49,706 bases of DNA from Candidatus Daviesbacteria bacterium GW2011_GWA1_41_61 (GTDB lineage: Bacteria > Patescibacteriota > Microgenomatia > Daviesbacterales > UBA10151). The notes under the pieces were generated by a model. The model did no database searches. It was not told the origin of the DNA and saw only the letters and a program-made list of their open reading frames with translations. Shown piece after piece: positions 28,276 to 35,973 of the stretch (positions are counted from its first letter, which is position 1; every line of letters starts with the position of its first letter). Where the stretch lies: positions 1-49,706 of the forward strand of contig LCBT01000001.1 of assembly GCA_000997385.1 (NCBI GenBank). Reading direction: 5' to 3'. The position numbers were made by a program, and so were the translations under genes.

Positions 28276-29488
28276 TATCTTCTCCCCTACTAAATAGTTT
28301 ATGATAAATACTGATACATTTTCTAGCTGCCTCTTTCCAGCTAAGCTTTTGGACCTCTCTTTGCCCATTTTCCTTTAAACACCCATACAAAGAAGGGTTG
28401 TTCAAAACTGCCAATATCTTATCTGCCATCTCATCAATATCCCAAAAATCAACCTTTAGAGCATGCGTTAAAGCCTCTGAGACCCCTGACTGCTTCGAAA
28501 TTAAAACGGGAGTCCCGTTGACCGCCGCCTCCAGAGGGACAATTCCAAAAGGTTCAGAAACCGAAGGAAGTACAAACAAATCTGCTATCCGATAAACAGT
28601 ATTTAACTCATTCCCCCTTAAAAAACCGGCAAACAACACTTTGTCCGAGATACCCAAACTGGCTGCTTGAGAGATGATCTGGTTTTCCATATCCCCGCTT
28701 CCAGCAATAACAAAAATAACCTGAGGATTGTAAGATAAGACTTTTTTAGCTGCTTGTAAAAAATAATCCGGCCCTTTTTGCATGGTAATTCTGCCTACAA
28801 ACAAAACTATCTTATAACCTAAAGCTTTCCAATGTGATAAACCGTTATCTTCAGGCTGAACAGGTTGATAATCTTCAGGATCAATCCCATTCCACACCAC
28901 CTCGATCTTATCAGGACTGATACCATACCTTTCAACAATAATATCTTTGGTATATTGGCTGACTGCAATAACCTCATCTGCTTCCTCCATCCCTTCCTTT
29001 TCCAGGTTGTAAACCAGTTGGTTAATATTTTCCCCGCTTCTATCAAATTCTGTTGCATGGACATGAACTATCAGTGGTTTACCGCTGACTTTTTTAGCTG
29101 CCAAACCTGCCCCAAAGGATAGCCAATCATGGGCATGGATAATATCAAAAGACTCCTTCCCGGCAATCATACCTCCTTCTAAAGCATAACGGTTGACCTC
29201 GGCTAATAAACCATTGGCATAGATCTTTGAGGATAATCCGGAAAAAAGCTGTTGGTAAGAGGTAACGGTAGAATAAGGGATCAGCAGGGAATCAACAGGC
29301 CTTAGTTTTACCCGGCTGTTGGCAAAAACCAATCTTAAGTTGGGAATAGTCAGGTCCATCTTATAGGGCAATACAAAAATCAACTCCACATCTTTAGACG
29401 CTAATGCCCGCGTCAGTCCTAAACATGCAACGCCAAGCCCCCCACTGTTGTAGGGGGGAAATTCCCATCCAAACATTAGTATTTTCAT
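28268..29488 (-). CDS. GT4/GT5-type glycosyltransferase, glycogen-synthase-like
   Basis: A 406-residue protein beginning at the ATG at 29488 (MKILMFGWEFPPYNSGGLG, the usual N-terminus; 13 codons upstream are less likely). Landmarks: the GGLG donor loop, DIIHAHDWLSFGAGLAA, WNGIDPEDY, ILFVGRITMQKGPDYFL-like segment and the C-terminal SVSEPFGIVPLEAAVNGTPV nucleotide-sugar motif. The sequence resembles bacterial glycogen synthases and related alpha-glucosyltransferases. First gene of the alpha-glucan operon with GH57 and GH15. No clear Shine-Dalgarno. An inverted repeat ACAGT-ac-ACTGT lies just before the start. Confidence 0.9.
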   Translation of the reverse strand: MKILMFGWEFPPYNSGGLGVACLGLTRALASKDVELIFVLPYKMDLTIPNLRLVFANSRVKLRPVDSLLIPYSTVTSYQQLFSGLSSKIYANGLLAEVNRYALEGGMIAGKESFDIIHAHDWLSFGAGLAAKKVSGKPLIVHVHATEFDRSGENINQLVYNLEKEGMEEADEVIAVSQYTKDIIVERYGISPDKIEVVWNGIDPEDYQPVQPEDNGLSHWKALGYKIVLFVGRITMQKGPDYFLQAAKKVLSYNPQVIFVIAGSGDMENQIISQAASLGISDKVLFAGFLRGNELNTVYRIADLFVLPSVSEPFGIVPLEAAVNGTPVLISKQSGVSEALTHALKVDFWDIDEMADKILAVLNNPSLYGCLKENGQREVQKLSWKEAARKCISIYHKLFSRGEDNA

Positions 29489-29493
29489 GTTAA

Positions 29494-29505
29494 ACAGTAC
29501 ACTGT
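29494..29505. promoter_or_regulatory. Small inverted repeat before the glycosyltransferase
   Basis: ACAGT at 29494-29498 and ACTGT at 29501-29505, two bases apart, 6 bases upstream of the glycosyltransferase ATG (minus strand). A possible operator; short enough to be chance. Confidence 0.25.
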
Positions 29506-29575
29506 ACTTCTTCTTCCATAGTCTCAATCTTTTGAAAAGATTGCAAGATATCTATTCTGATACAAAAATAGGGGG

Positions 29576-29612
29576 TTGACAGCTTCGGGTTGTATTTGGT
29601 AATGTTACATTA
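29576..29612 (+). promoter_or_regulatory. lexA promoter region with palindromic operator candidate
   Basis: A perfect TTGACA (29576-29581) is followed 18 bases later by TAATGT (29600-29605, a weak -10). The -10 lies inside TAATG-TTA-CATTA (29600-29612), a palindrome apart from its central base. A repressor bound there would block the -10, as expected for LexA autoregulation. The sequence does not match the Firmicutes GAAC-N4-GTTC box, so it may be lineage-specific. Confidence 0.5.
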
Positions 29613-29624
29613 ATAGGATCATCT

Positions 29625-30239
29625 ATGCCCATTACACTCTACCGCCGTCAAAAACAGATCCTTGAGTTTATCCGGCAATATATTGAAAAGTATGGTTATT
29701 CCCCCACTTTAGGAGAGATTGCTGAAAGTATCGGGGTTTCCTCACTGGCTACTGTTCATGAACATCTGCAGGCTTTAGTCCAAAAAGGAGTTATAAAAAA
29801 ATTTGAAGGAGCAGTCAGAGGGATTGAACTGATGGATCAAAAAGTTTCTCATCTCTTAAAAGGTATTGAGCTGCCTATTTTAGGTTTTATTGCTGCCGGT
29901 CAACCCATCATGACTTATACTGATCCGGATGCTACAGTTAACGTTCCAGCTCATATGGTTTCCGGGAAGAAAAGGTCTTATGTCTTACAAGTTAAAGGAG
30001 ATTCGATGATTGAAGATGGAATATTAGATGGGGATTATGTCATCATTGAAGAACAAAGTGTAGCCAAAGACGGAGAGATTGTAGTAGCTTTACTGGAGAA
30101 TGGGTTGGCTACCTTAAAAAGGTTTTACAAAGAACCAAATAGAATCAGGTTAGAACCTGCCAATGCCGCCATGGCCCCAATTTATGCTACAGAAGTTAAA
30201 ATCCAGGGCAAATGCGTCGGGGTAATAAGGCGGTTCTAA
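29625..30239 (+). CDS. lexA: LexA, SOS repressor with self-cleavage domain
   Basis: A 204-residue protein, normal length. N-terminal winged helix (about 1-70): QKQILEFIRQYIEKYGYSPT and AESIGVSSLATVHEHLQALV with the recognition helix. Cleavage site Ala91-Gly92 in FIAAGQPI; catalytic Ser127 in VKGDSMIEDG and Lys165 in LATLKRFYKE, as in the S24 family. RecA-stimulated self-cleavage relieves repression of repair genes. Divergent from the glucan operon, with its own promoter/operator. uvrB, 5 kb away, shares the operator core TGTTACA. Confidence 0.97.
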   Translation: MPITLYRRQKQILEFIRQYIEKYGYSPTLGEIAESIGVSSLATVHEHLQALVQKGVIKKFEGAVRGIELMDQKVSHLLKGIELPILGFIAAGQPIMTYTDPDATVNVPAHMVSGKKRSYVLQVKGDSMIEDGILDGDYVIIEEQSVAKDGEIVVALLENGLATLKRFYKEPNRIRLEPANAAMAPIYATEVKIQGKCVGVIRRF

Positions 30240-30369
30240 CTTTTCTTACCCGTTTATTACCTTACTCTAATGCAGTTTTTACAAAAGTTTACTACCGTAG
30301 ATAGTAGGAATAGTCCTCTATACTAAATAAGTATGGGGTGAGGCTAAAGGAAGGAGCAGCTTCCTCAAG

Positions 30370-30531
30370 ATGCAGGCCAAAATGCCCAGCTATCTACAGA
30401 CGGATAGCCAAAAGCGTAAGCAAGAAATTATAAGATCGGCTGTTGAATACTTCCAGGAGTTAATCAGGCAGCACAACTCCAAGGAAAAAGCTAAACAAAA
30501 GGTCTTCCAAAGAACAGGTGTAGTATTATAA
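30370..30531 (+). CDS. Possible 53-residue basic helical protein
   Basis: A short frame beginning MQAKMPSYLQTDSQKRKQEI, strongly helical and Lys/Gln-rich, ending in a TAA at 30529-30531. A GGAG lies 13 bases before the ATG, and a small hairpin AGGAAG-gagcag-CTTCCT sits between them. A TATACT box at about 30319 could start the transcript. No family recognised. The first 130 bases after lexA (30240-30369) otherwise hold nothing I can identify. Confidence 0.4.
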   Translation: MQAKMPSYLQTDSQKRKQEIIRSAVEYFQELIRQHNSKEKAKQKVFQRTGVVL

Positions 30532-30553
30532 GAGCGCCTAAATAATCTTTTGC

Positions 30554-30761
30554 TTAATGACGTAGGGAGATAGATTTAGACTTTTTAAGTTTGTAGTAGA
30601 TATATAGTGCTGCTGTGCCTCCCATAAGGACAACAATCAAAGCATCAACTTTGTGGAAATAAGGTCCTAAGGTATCCCAATTTTCTCCTAAACTAAACCC
30701 AATCCAAGCTAAGAAGTGAAGATATTATTGAGATAATCCAACTTGCAACTACTTCTAACAT
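30554..30761 (-). pseudogene. dedA-family gene remnant with large internal deletion
   Basis: The minus strand reads MLEVVASWIISIISSL, the expected N-terminus of a DedA/SNARE-associated membrane protein, then in another frame AWIGFSLGENWDTLGPYF and VDALIVVLMGGTAALYIYYK, the expected C-terminal helix and tail, ending TAA at 30554. Together about 70 of the usual 200 residues remain, so roughly 130 residues in the middle, including the catalytic region, are gone and the frames do not match. It looks like a recent deletion. It leaves rsmI directly behind with its own promoter. Confidence 0.7.
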
Positions 30762-30789
30762 AGACCTACCTTACTGTATACGATATACT
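30761..30789 (+). promoter_or_regulatory. Promoter of rsmI
   Basis: TAGACC (30761-30766, four of six), 17 bases, TATACT (30784-30789, five of six). Predicted start about 30796, immediately before the ATG at 30797, so the mRNA is leaderless. The -35 lies in the dedA remnant. Confidence 0.5.
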
Positions 30790-30796
30790 ACTGACC

Positions 30797-31471
30797 ATGT
30801 TATACATTGTAGCAACACCTATTGGAAATTTAAAGGATATCACACTAAGGGCTCTAGAAGTCCTAAAGGAAGTTGATGGAATTATTTGTGAAGACAGCCG
30901 GAGAACCAGTTTGCTGTTAAACCACTATCAGATTAAAAAACCCTTGCTGGTATTAAATGATTATAATGAAGCTAGAGTTTTTCCATCGATAGTAGAAAAA
31001 CTTAAAATAGGAGAAAACCTGGTTTTAGTTTCTGATGCCGGGACTCCTTTAATCTCTGACCCGGGATATAAGCTTGTCAGAACATGCCTGGAAGAAAACA
31101 TTCCTGTTGACTCTTTACCCGGTCCAGCCTCTCCCGTAGTAGCTTTAACACTGTCAGGGCTTCCTCCTGACAAATTTTTATTTTTAGGATATCTGCCGGA
31201 AAAACCGGGGAAGAGGACAGCTTTACTCAATCAACTACCAGCCATAAGCCACACGTTACCAACTACCTTCATTGCTTTTATCTCTCCCCACAAACTGATC
31301 AAAACATTAGAAGATATGCTACAAGTTTATGGCAATCTTGAGGTCGTCCTAGCCCATGAACTAACTAAAGTTCACCAGTCAGTCAAGAAGGACTCTTTAA
31401 AAAATTGGTTAAGTAAATTTAAAACCCAAAAGCCTAAAGGAGAGTATGTACTTTTATTTAATCTTAGTTAA
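30797..31471 (+). CDS. rsmI: RsmI, 16S rRNA C1402 ribose 2'-O-methyltransferase
   Basis: A 224-residue protein of the tetrapyrrole-methylase fold. Signatures: YIVATPIGNLKDITLRA at the N-terminus, EDSRRT, VLVSDAGTPLISDPGYKLV (SAM pocket), and DSLPGPASPVVALTLSGLPPDKFLFLGYLP. The usual C-terminal helix domain of about 50-60 residues is absent (normal length about 280), so this is a shortened version. It methylates the ribose of C1402 in the ribosomal decoding centre. The 3' end overlaps the convergent PEP-synthase-like gene by eight bases. Confidence 0.95.
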   Translation: MLYIVATPIGNLKDITLRALEVLKEVDGIICEDSRRTSLLLNHYQIKKPLLVLNDYNEARVFPSIVEKLKIGENLVLVSDAGTPLISDPGYKLVRTCLEENIPVDSLPGPASPVVALTLSGLPPDKFLFLGYLPEKPGKRTALLNQLPAISHTLPTTFIAFISPHKLIKTLEDMLQVYGNLEVVLAHELTKVHQSVKKDSLKNWLSKFKTQKPKGEYVLLFNLS

Positions 31472-32939
31472 ACTTTTTACTGACTATTCTTCTTTCCATC
31501 CAAGATAAATGATCCGGGATAGAGGAAGCTTCTGCTAAAGTATTGACCACTACTCCAAAGGTTCCCTCTTCAATTACCAGCTCCAAGATATCCGGGTGTA
31601 AAGTCAATTCCCCTTTAACTAAAACTGGAATTTTAACTTTATGAACAGTCTTAAACAAAGGCTTAATAAATTTAATTAAAGCTCCAACTTGTCTGTTGTA
31701 ATATCCTCCATCTTGAGTTTTGTACCCTCCTAAAAGTTCCTGCAATTTATCTAAATTTAAAATTACTCCATCAATACCAACTGTTAAATAATCCTCCAGA
31801 TTAATCACATTCTCCGGAACCGCTGCTTCCATCCACAGCTTTAGAGTTCCTTTCCTGGTAATACCCCTTACCGCCAACTCCCTTTTAAGCTGCAGTAGCT
31901 CATCAGAGCTGCGAAGGTATGGCACCCCCAGCTCTAAATTTAAAAGATCCTTCTTATTTCTGGCAAATAAATAAGCCTCAGAGGCTTTATCCAATAATTT
32001 TTTATCATGGATAAGCCTGGCAGCTCCTTCTATCCCTTGATCTTTTATATCAGGCAGTTTATAAATTACTGGTTTGTTTAAAAAACTTAAAGAGGCTTCA
32101 GATAACTTAAAAACTGTCTCGTCATACCCTAGTGGAGTGGTGATACTTTCAACCCTCTCCCCTTCAATTAAGACTCCGTCAACATTGTTTTCAATAGCAA
32201 AACCGCTGGAGAGATTTAAGAAAAGCTTGACAGCATATTTACTTAAATCCTGCTGTTCCTTTTTAGGAATCACAATATCAGCAGCTTTAGACACCGGCAG
32301 TGTTTGAGTAAAAGGAGAAAGTGCCACTAAATAGACCTTACCATCCCCCACCAAAAAGTGATAAATTTGGGGGATAAAAAGCTTTTTACCGGCCTCAATC
32401 ACCGCTTGATCAATTTTTTGCAATTCCAAAGGATTAATTTTAACAGCTGATTTGATAACTACCTCTTCCAGTTCCGGATCAAAATAGGCTTTGGCCTCGC
32501 TGACCTTGTGGGAGATCAGATAAACCACTTGAGGGGTTAAATTTAAGGTAATCCCCTGACTGAAGCCTTCCTGCCATAACTTTTTTTTGATTTCTTCCAA
32601 CCAAATCTCTAAAAGTTTGACCCACACAGCACTTTTCTTTTTAACAGACTCCCCCCTCAGATAAAAATTCTCTTTTTCTTCCAGCTCTTTTCCCAACTCA
32701 GATGGAATAGGGGTAGCCAGCAACTCCTTTTTCAAAAGCACTAATCTTTGTTCAAACACTTCTCTTTGAGCATACTTAAAGTGTTTCAAAACAGTCTGTA
32801 GGATAAACTCAGGAGGACTGACGGCAAAACCTTTTGCCACAATAAAACCAGCTCTAGCTAACTTAGCTAAATTAAATAAATGAGACCCAAAGATGGGTTG
32901 GTCTATTTCCGTAATGTGAGGGATAGGCAGGACAATCAT
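31464..32939 (-). CDS. Degenerate PEP-synthase/PPDK-like protein
   Basis: A 491-residue protein that follows the layout of phosphoenolpyruvate synthase but is much shorter than the usual about 800. The start (FNLAKLARAGFIVAKGFAVSP) and DGKVYLVALSPFTQTLP match the ATP-grasp part and its end. KLFLNLSSGFAIENNVDGVLIEGERV, VIYKLPDI and the final TIM-barrel part match the PEP-utilising domain. Missing are the phosphohistidine domain with its TSHAAIVAR-type motif and a convincing catalytic Cys near the C-terminus. It therefore probably does not make PEP and may be regulatory or decaying. It is next to the DUF192 and thermonuclease genes, with no gap to the DUF192 gene. Confidence 0.65.
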   Translation of the reverse strand: MIVLPIPHITEIDQPIFGSHLFNLAKLARAGFIVAKGFAVSPPEFILQTVLKHFKYAQREVFEQRLVLLKKELLATPIPSELGKELEEKENFYLRGESVKKKSAVWVKLLEIWLEEIKKKLWQEGFSQGITLNLTPQVVYLISHKVSEAKAYFDPELEEVVIKSAVKINPLELQKIDQAVIEAGKKLFIPQIYHFLVGDGKVYLVALSPFTQTLPVSKAADIVIPKKEQQDLSKYAVKLFLNLSSGFAIENNVDGVLIEGERVESITTPLGYDETVFKLSEASLSFLNKPVIYKLPDIKDQGIEGAARLIHDKKLLDKASEAYLFARNKKDLLNLELGVPYLRSSDELLQLKRELAVRGITRKGTLKLWMEAAVPENVINLEDYLTVGIDGVILNLDKLQELLGGYKTQDGGYYNRQVGALIKFIKPLFKTVHKVKIPVLVKGELTLHPDILELVIEEGTFGVVVNTLAEASSIPDHLSWMERRIVSKKFN

Positions 32940-33431
32940 TTACTTTATTAGATAAACTTGATCTCCTAACTTAATACTGTGAGCTGCGACAAAACCAGCA
33001 CTCACCTCTAACATCATATTGATCGAAACAGTTGGCTCATAAACAGGCAGGTTTGAGTCTGGTTGATTTGGCAGAGGCGGTTGAACATTGGGAATAATAT
33101 CCACTACCTTGCCATCCCTAATAAAGATAAAATCTAAAGGAAAGTTCATCCCTTTCATCCAAAACTGAGTTTTTTTAGTCTCCGGAAAAACAAACAACAT
33201 CCCGGAGTTACTAGCCAGGGATAGACGTCCGCCTAAACCCTTACTTCTTTCAGAGGGGGTATCAGCTACTTCTACATTCACTACTGTTTCATTAATTTTA
33301 ATTTGAGTCCGGCTTAAATTTTGATTTAAGGGTAAAACAGACTGTAAAATACTGCTGTTGCTAGACAAATATAAAGCCCCCAAAATCACCAGTACCAAGG
33401 CAATTATCTGGATGGCAAATTTTTTATCCAT
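32940..33431 (-). CDS. DUF192-family exported protein
   Basis: A 163-residue protein with an N-terminal signal/anchor (about 8-26) and a DUF192 domain: VEVADTPSERSKGLGGR, GMLFVFPETKKTQFWMKGMNFPLDFIFI, MMLEVSAGFVAAHSIKLGD. DUF192 proteins are small beta-barrels of unknown function, usually anchored outside the membrane. Ends where the PEP-synthase-like gene begins. A second, shorter member lies at 35044-35379, so the genome keeps at least two. Confidence 0.93.
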   Translation of the reverse strand: MDKKFAIQIIALVLVILGALYLSSNSSILQSVLPLNQNLSRTQIKINETVVNVEVADTPSERSKGLGGRLSLASNSGMLFVFPETKKTQFWMKGMNFPLDFIFIRDGKVVDIIPNVQPPLPNQPDSNLPVYEPTVSINMMLEVSAGFVAAHSIKLGDQVYLIK

Positions 33432-33440
33432 TATAAACTA

Positions 33441-34088
33441 TTATACTCCCTGGCACTTTCCCCACAACCCCTTATTAGAAAGACGGGCTTGTCTTTCTGC
33501 CTCTTGAAACTGCTGGGCAAATTTAACATCCGGAGGGAAAGTCACAGCCTTAGCAAAGCCTTCCCTAACCAGATAATCATTAACAAAAATCTCCTCCCCA
33601 TCATCTGTTTGGACATAGACATATCTTAAAAGCCTATCAAATTTATCAGTTTCGGAGATATCTTTGACTAAAATAACTTTCTTTCCCTCAACCAACTGCT
33701 TAGTTTTAGAAGCTGCTTCCTTTCCAAAACAACCAACAGGTCTCCGCGGATCAACAGTCTCTGGTGTGTCAACTCCTATTAATCGCACCTTCTTAAGCTC
33801 TCCGTCCAGTGATACCTCAATAGTATCACCGTCAATTACCCTATTAATTTGAGCCTGCTGACCAGTAACTCCCAGAGATTGGGAAAGGCTGCTCTCTTGG
33901 GAAGGAACAATAACCGGACTTTGGATTTGGGAAGGGGTTTGATTTTCGTTAGAAAAGAAGCGCGATAGCGATTCATTTTGAAAGCCAGACCAGATTAACC
34001 CCACACCCGCCAAAGACAACAAGGCTGCTACTGCAAGTAATTTCCAGCTATTTGTTGAAGATAGACGTTCCCTTGGTTCCTTATCCAT
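33441..34088 (-). CDS. Membrane-anchored staphylococcal-nuclease-like protein
   Basis: A 215-residue protein with one N-terminal membrane helix (about 17-35), a Ser/Gln-rich linker and an SNase domain (about 80-212). Catalytic region: INRVIDGDTIEV with Asp for calcium, KVRLIGVDTPE with Arg and Asp, and DKFDRLLRYVY with Glu/Arg partners. The CFGKEA segment matches prokaryotic thermonucleases. Extracellular nucleases in CPR bacteria may supply nucleotides by degrading external DNA or RNA (inference). Lies nine bases upstream of the DUF192 gene. Confidence 0.93.
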   Translation of the reverse strand: MDKEPRERLSSTNSWKLLAVAALLSLAGVGLIWSGFQNESLSRFFSNENQTPSQIQSPVIVPSQESSLSQSLGVTGQQAQINRVIDGDTIEVSLDGELKKVRLIGVDTPETVDPRRPVGCFGKEAASKTKQLVEGKKVILVKDISETDKFDRLLRYVYVQTDDGEEIFVNDYLVREGFAKAVTFPPDVKFAQQFQEAERQARLSNKGLWGKCQGV

Positions 34089-34093
34089 AATAA

Positions 34094-35047
34094 TTAATCA
34101 GAAAATACCTGAGTGAACATATATCCAAAGTCGGAAGCATTAGCTACACCAATACCAATCTTGCTGTAATCAGCAGATAAAATATTAGCCCGGTGTCCGG
34201 GGCTATTCATCAACCCCTGATGGGCTAACTGCAACGAGGGAGCATAAGCTAAGTTCTCTCCAATCACTGAGTAATCAATCCCTCTTTGGGAAGCCCGGTC
34301 CGAGACATCTTCCCCCTCAGGAGAATAGTGGGAAAAATAGCCTTTGGTAAGCATATCAGCACTATGGCTTCTGCCAACTTCCCTTAAACTGGTGTCAAAA
34401 ATTAAGACCTTAAGGCCTACTTTGACTCTTTCACTATTTACCAAAGCGACCATCGCCATCTCCGCCTGGGAATCATAAGTAAAATCAGTTGTTTGAAAAC
34501 CTAAAGCTAACCTCTGGTTACTGCGGGGCTTGATGGTTAAAAAGGACAAGGTATCGCTGACCAGTCCTCCAAATACTCCTTTTAAAGGAACTTCTAAACG
34601 GTAAGTTTCTGATAAAATGGCTGAACCCAAAAAAGAGTTGTGGACTTCTTTTTTTATTTGAGGTTTAACAGGGAAGGTGGCCACCAACACCAAAAGGATG
34701 GAGACAAAAACCAAGCCTCTGGCTACAGCCGGAAAAATACTAAAAAAATGGTCTGCCGGCAACTTTAGTTTAGTTTTTAAATGGTGGAAGGCCAGTCTGA
34801 CGGAAATAAAAAAAACAATTTCCAAAAAATACCAAGCCACAATAAATCCTACAGCATTAGCAAAAGAGTGAGGCAGAGAGAATAAATTTTCCAGTTGGGA
34901 GGCTGCTAAATTGTAGTATTTTAAAGATAAAAGTAAGGATAAGACAAATCCACCCAGATCCATCAACTCGAAGATAAAGGGTTTACCCCAACCATCAAGT
35001 ATAAAAAAAATTAACACTCCAAAAATTAATAAATCAACCCAATTCAT
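34094..35047 (-). CDS. CvpA-like membrane domain fused to CAP domain
   Basis: A 317-residue protein starting at the ATG at 35047, chosen for the four-base ATGA overlap with the preceding gene; 31 extra upstream codons have no support. Residues 1-155 have four hydrophobic helices of CvpA type (NWVDLLIFGVLIFFILDG start). Residues about 200-317 form a CAP/SCP domain: MVALVNSERVKVGL, RSHSADMLTKGYFSHYSPEG, IGENLAYAP, and HRANILSADYSKIGIGVA with the usual His/Glu. CAP domains act outside the cell in adhesion or lipid and metal binding. The fusion suggests a surface protein held by the CvpA part. Confidence 0.88.
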   Translation of the reverse strand: MNWVDLLIFGVLIFFILDGWGKPFIFELMDLGGFVLSLLLSLKYYNLAASQLENLFSLPHSFANAVGFIVAWYFLEIVFFISVRLAFHHLKTKLKLPADHFFSIFPAVARGLVFVSILLVLVATFPVKPQIKKEVHNSFLGSAILSETYRLEVPLKGVFGGLVSDTLSFLTIKPRSNQRLALGFQTTDFTYDSQAEMAMVALVNSERVKVGLKVLIFDTSLREVGRSHSADMLTKGYFSHYSPEGEDVSDRASQRGIDYSVIGENLAYAPSLQLAHQGLMNSPGHRANILSADYSKIGIGVANASDFGYMFTQVFSD

Positions 35048-35379
35048 AATTGAATCTTTAAAATATCGCCTACTTCTGTTTGGGAAAGATTTATATTTTT
35101 TTGAGGAAGTTCTAAAACAAACTGGTTCAGTGGATTCCAAAAGAATAATCTATTAGGGGCAACAGAGGTACTGACTTTAACTACTTTAAAACTTCTATCT
35201 AAAACAATAATATCAATCGGTTCTTTTAAGAAAAAAGTGTGAATTCCAAAACGGGTTTTAAAAAGTAAACAGCGAGAGTTATCTTTACTGAGTAAGCCTA
35301 AAAGTTTATCCTGCAAAGAAGAGGCCAGTTTAAAGTCGCTTCCCACCACAGTAGATTTAGTAAAATTAACTATTTTCAC
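35044..35379 (-). CDS. Short DUF192-like protein
   Basis: A 111-residue protein with the DUF192 core but no signal peptide: LASSLQDKLLGLLSKD, CLLFKTRFGIHTFFLKEPID, VLDRSFKVVKVSTSVAPNRLFFWNP. It is the first gene of a minus-strand run and its stop overlaps the CvpA-CAP start by four bases. Function unknown. Cytoplasmic unless exported by another route. Confidence 0.8.
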   Translation of the reverse strand: MKIVNFTKSTVVGSDFKLASSLQDKLLGLLSKDNSRCLLFKTRFGIHTFFLKEPIDIIVLDRSFKVVKVSTSVAPNRLFFWNPLNQFVLELPQKNINLSQTEVGDILKIQL

Positions 35380-35488
35380 TAACCTACTGTAGCATATTAC
35401 TTTGACTAGAAAAACCCTAACTACTGGCTGTTAATTTTTATTCTCTGTTTCCATGTAAGTACAGTATTTCAAAAAAATTAGGAAATAC

Positions 35489-35512
35489 AATTATTGTTAA
35501 TTTGGTGATCCC
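35489..35512 (-). repeat. att-like repeat 4 (degenerate)
   Basis: On the minus strand GGATCACCAAATTAACAATA, which agrees with the tRNA-Lys(UUU) site (GGTCACCAG-TTAACAATA) apart from one inserted base and one substitution. It abuts the end of element B copy 3 and marks the left edge of cassette module 3. The bases between here and the DUF192 gene (35380-35488) hold nothing recognisable. Confidence 0.5.
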
Positions 35513-35525
35513 AACGATACTCTCC

Positions 35526-35619
35526 ACAGACTGCGGGAATTCTTTGAATTATTCCTATCCGACGGCCTAAACTCTGAATACGCCTATTTATTTGGACTAA
35601 AAAATGTATAATAAAGTTC
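35526..35619 (-). repeat. Element B copy 3
   Basis: The minus strand matches copies 1 and 2 from GAACTTTATTATACATTTTTTAG through the core AGAGTTTAGGCCGTC and GGAATAATTC to CAGTCTG, then diverges. The AATTC-aaa-GAATT hairpin is kept. It differs from the others in the CGGATA stretch where they have CCTGAA. Confidence 0.7.
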
Positions 35620-35660
35620 ATTAGTTCCATCTAACTTTTAAAGATAATTAGGGTATGGCA

Positions 35661-35688
35661 AAATATATGGCAATATGGTAATATATTT
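35661..35688. promoter_or_regulatory. Inverted repeat and -10 before brnT
   Basis: AAATATAT (35661-35668) and ATATATTT (35681-35688) are perfect inverted arms separated by 12 bases, ending at the BrnT ATG (35689). TAATAT (35679-35684) inside it may be the -10. Such a site fits autoregulation by the BrnA antitoxin, but AT-rich palindromes are frequent by chance. Confidence 0.4.
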
Positions 35689-35973
35689 ATGAATACATCC
35701 TTTGAATGGGATGAGGATAAAAACGCCGAGAACCTAAAAAAGCACGGAGTCAATTTTGAAACTGCGCAATACGCATTTATTGACTTAAAGCGTGTGATCG
35801 CTAAGGATCTGGCGCATAGTAAGATAGAGAAACGTTATTATTGTTTCGGCAAAGTGAAAGGAGGTGTTTTAACTGTCCGCTTTACCTATAGAAGTAGCCG
35901 AATCCGAATAATTGGTGCAGGTTACTGGAGAAAGGGCAAAAATATCTATGAAAAACAGAATCAAATACAGTAA
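35689..35973 (+). CDS. brnT: BrnT-family toxin
   Basis: A 94-residue protein with BrnT landmarks: FEWDEDKNAENLKKHGVNFE at the N-terminus, RVIAKDLAHSKIEKRYYCFG and LTVRFTYRSSRIRIIGA. BrnT is a RelE-fold ribonuclease toxin that blocks translation. The antitoxin start overlaps the last 26 bases. Found in cassette module 3. The ATG is too close to the likely -10 for a normal leader. Intact frame. Confidence 0.93.
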   Translation: MNTSFEWDEDKNAENLKKHGVNFETAQYAFIDLKRVIAKDLAHSKIEKRYYCFGKVKGGVLTVRFTYRSSRIRIIGAGYWRKGKNIYEKQNQIQ

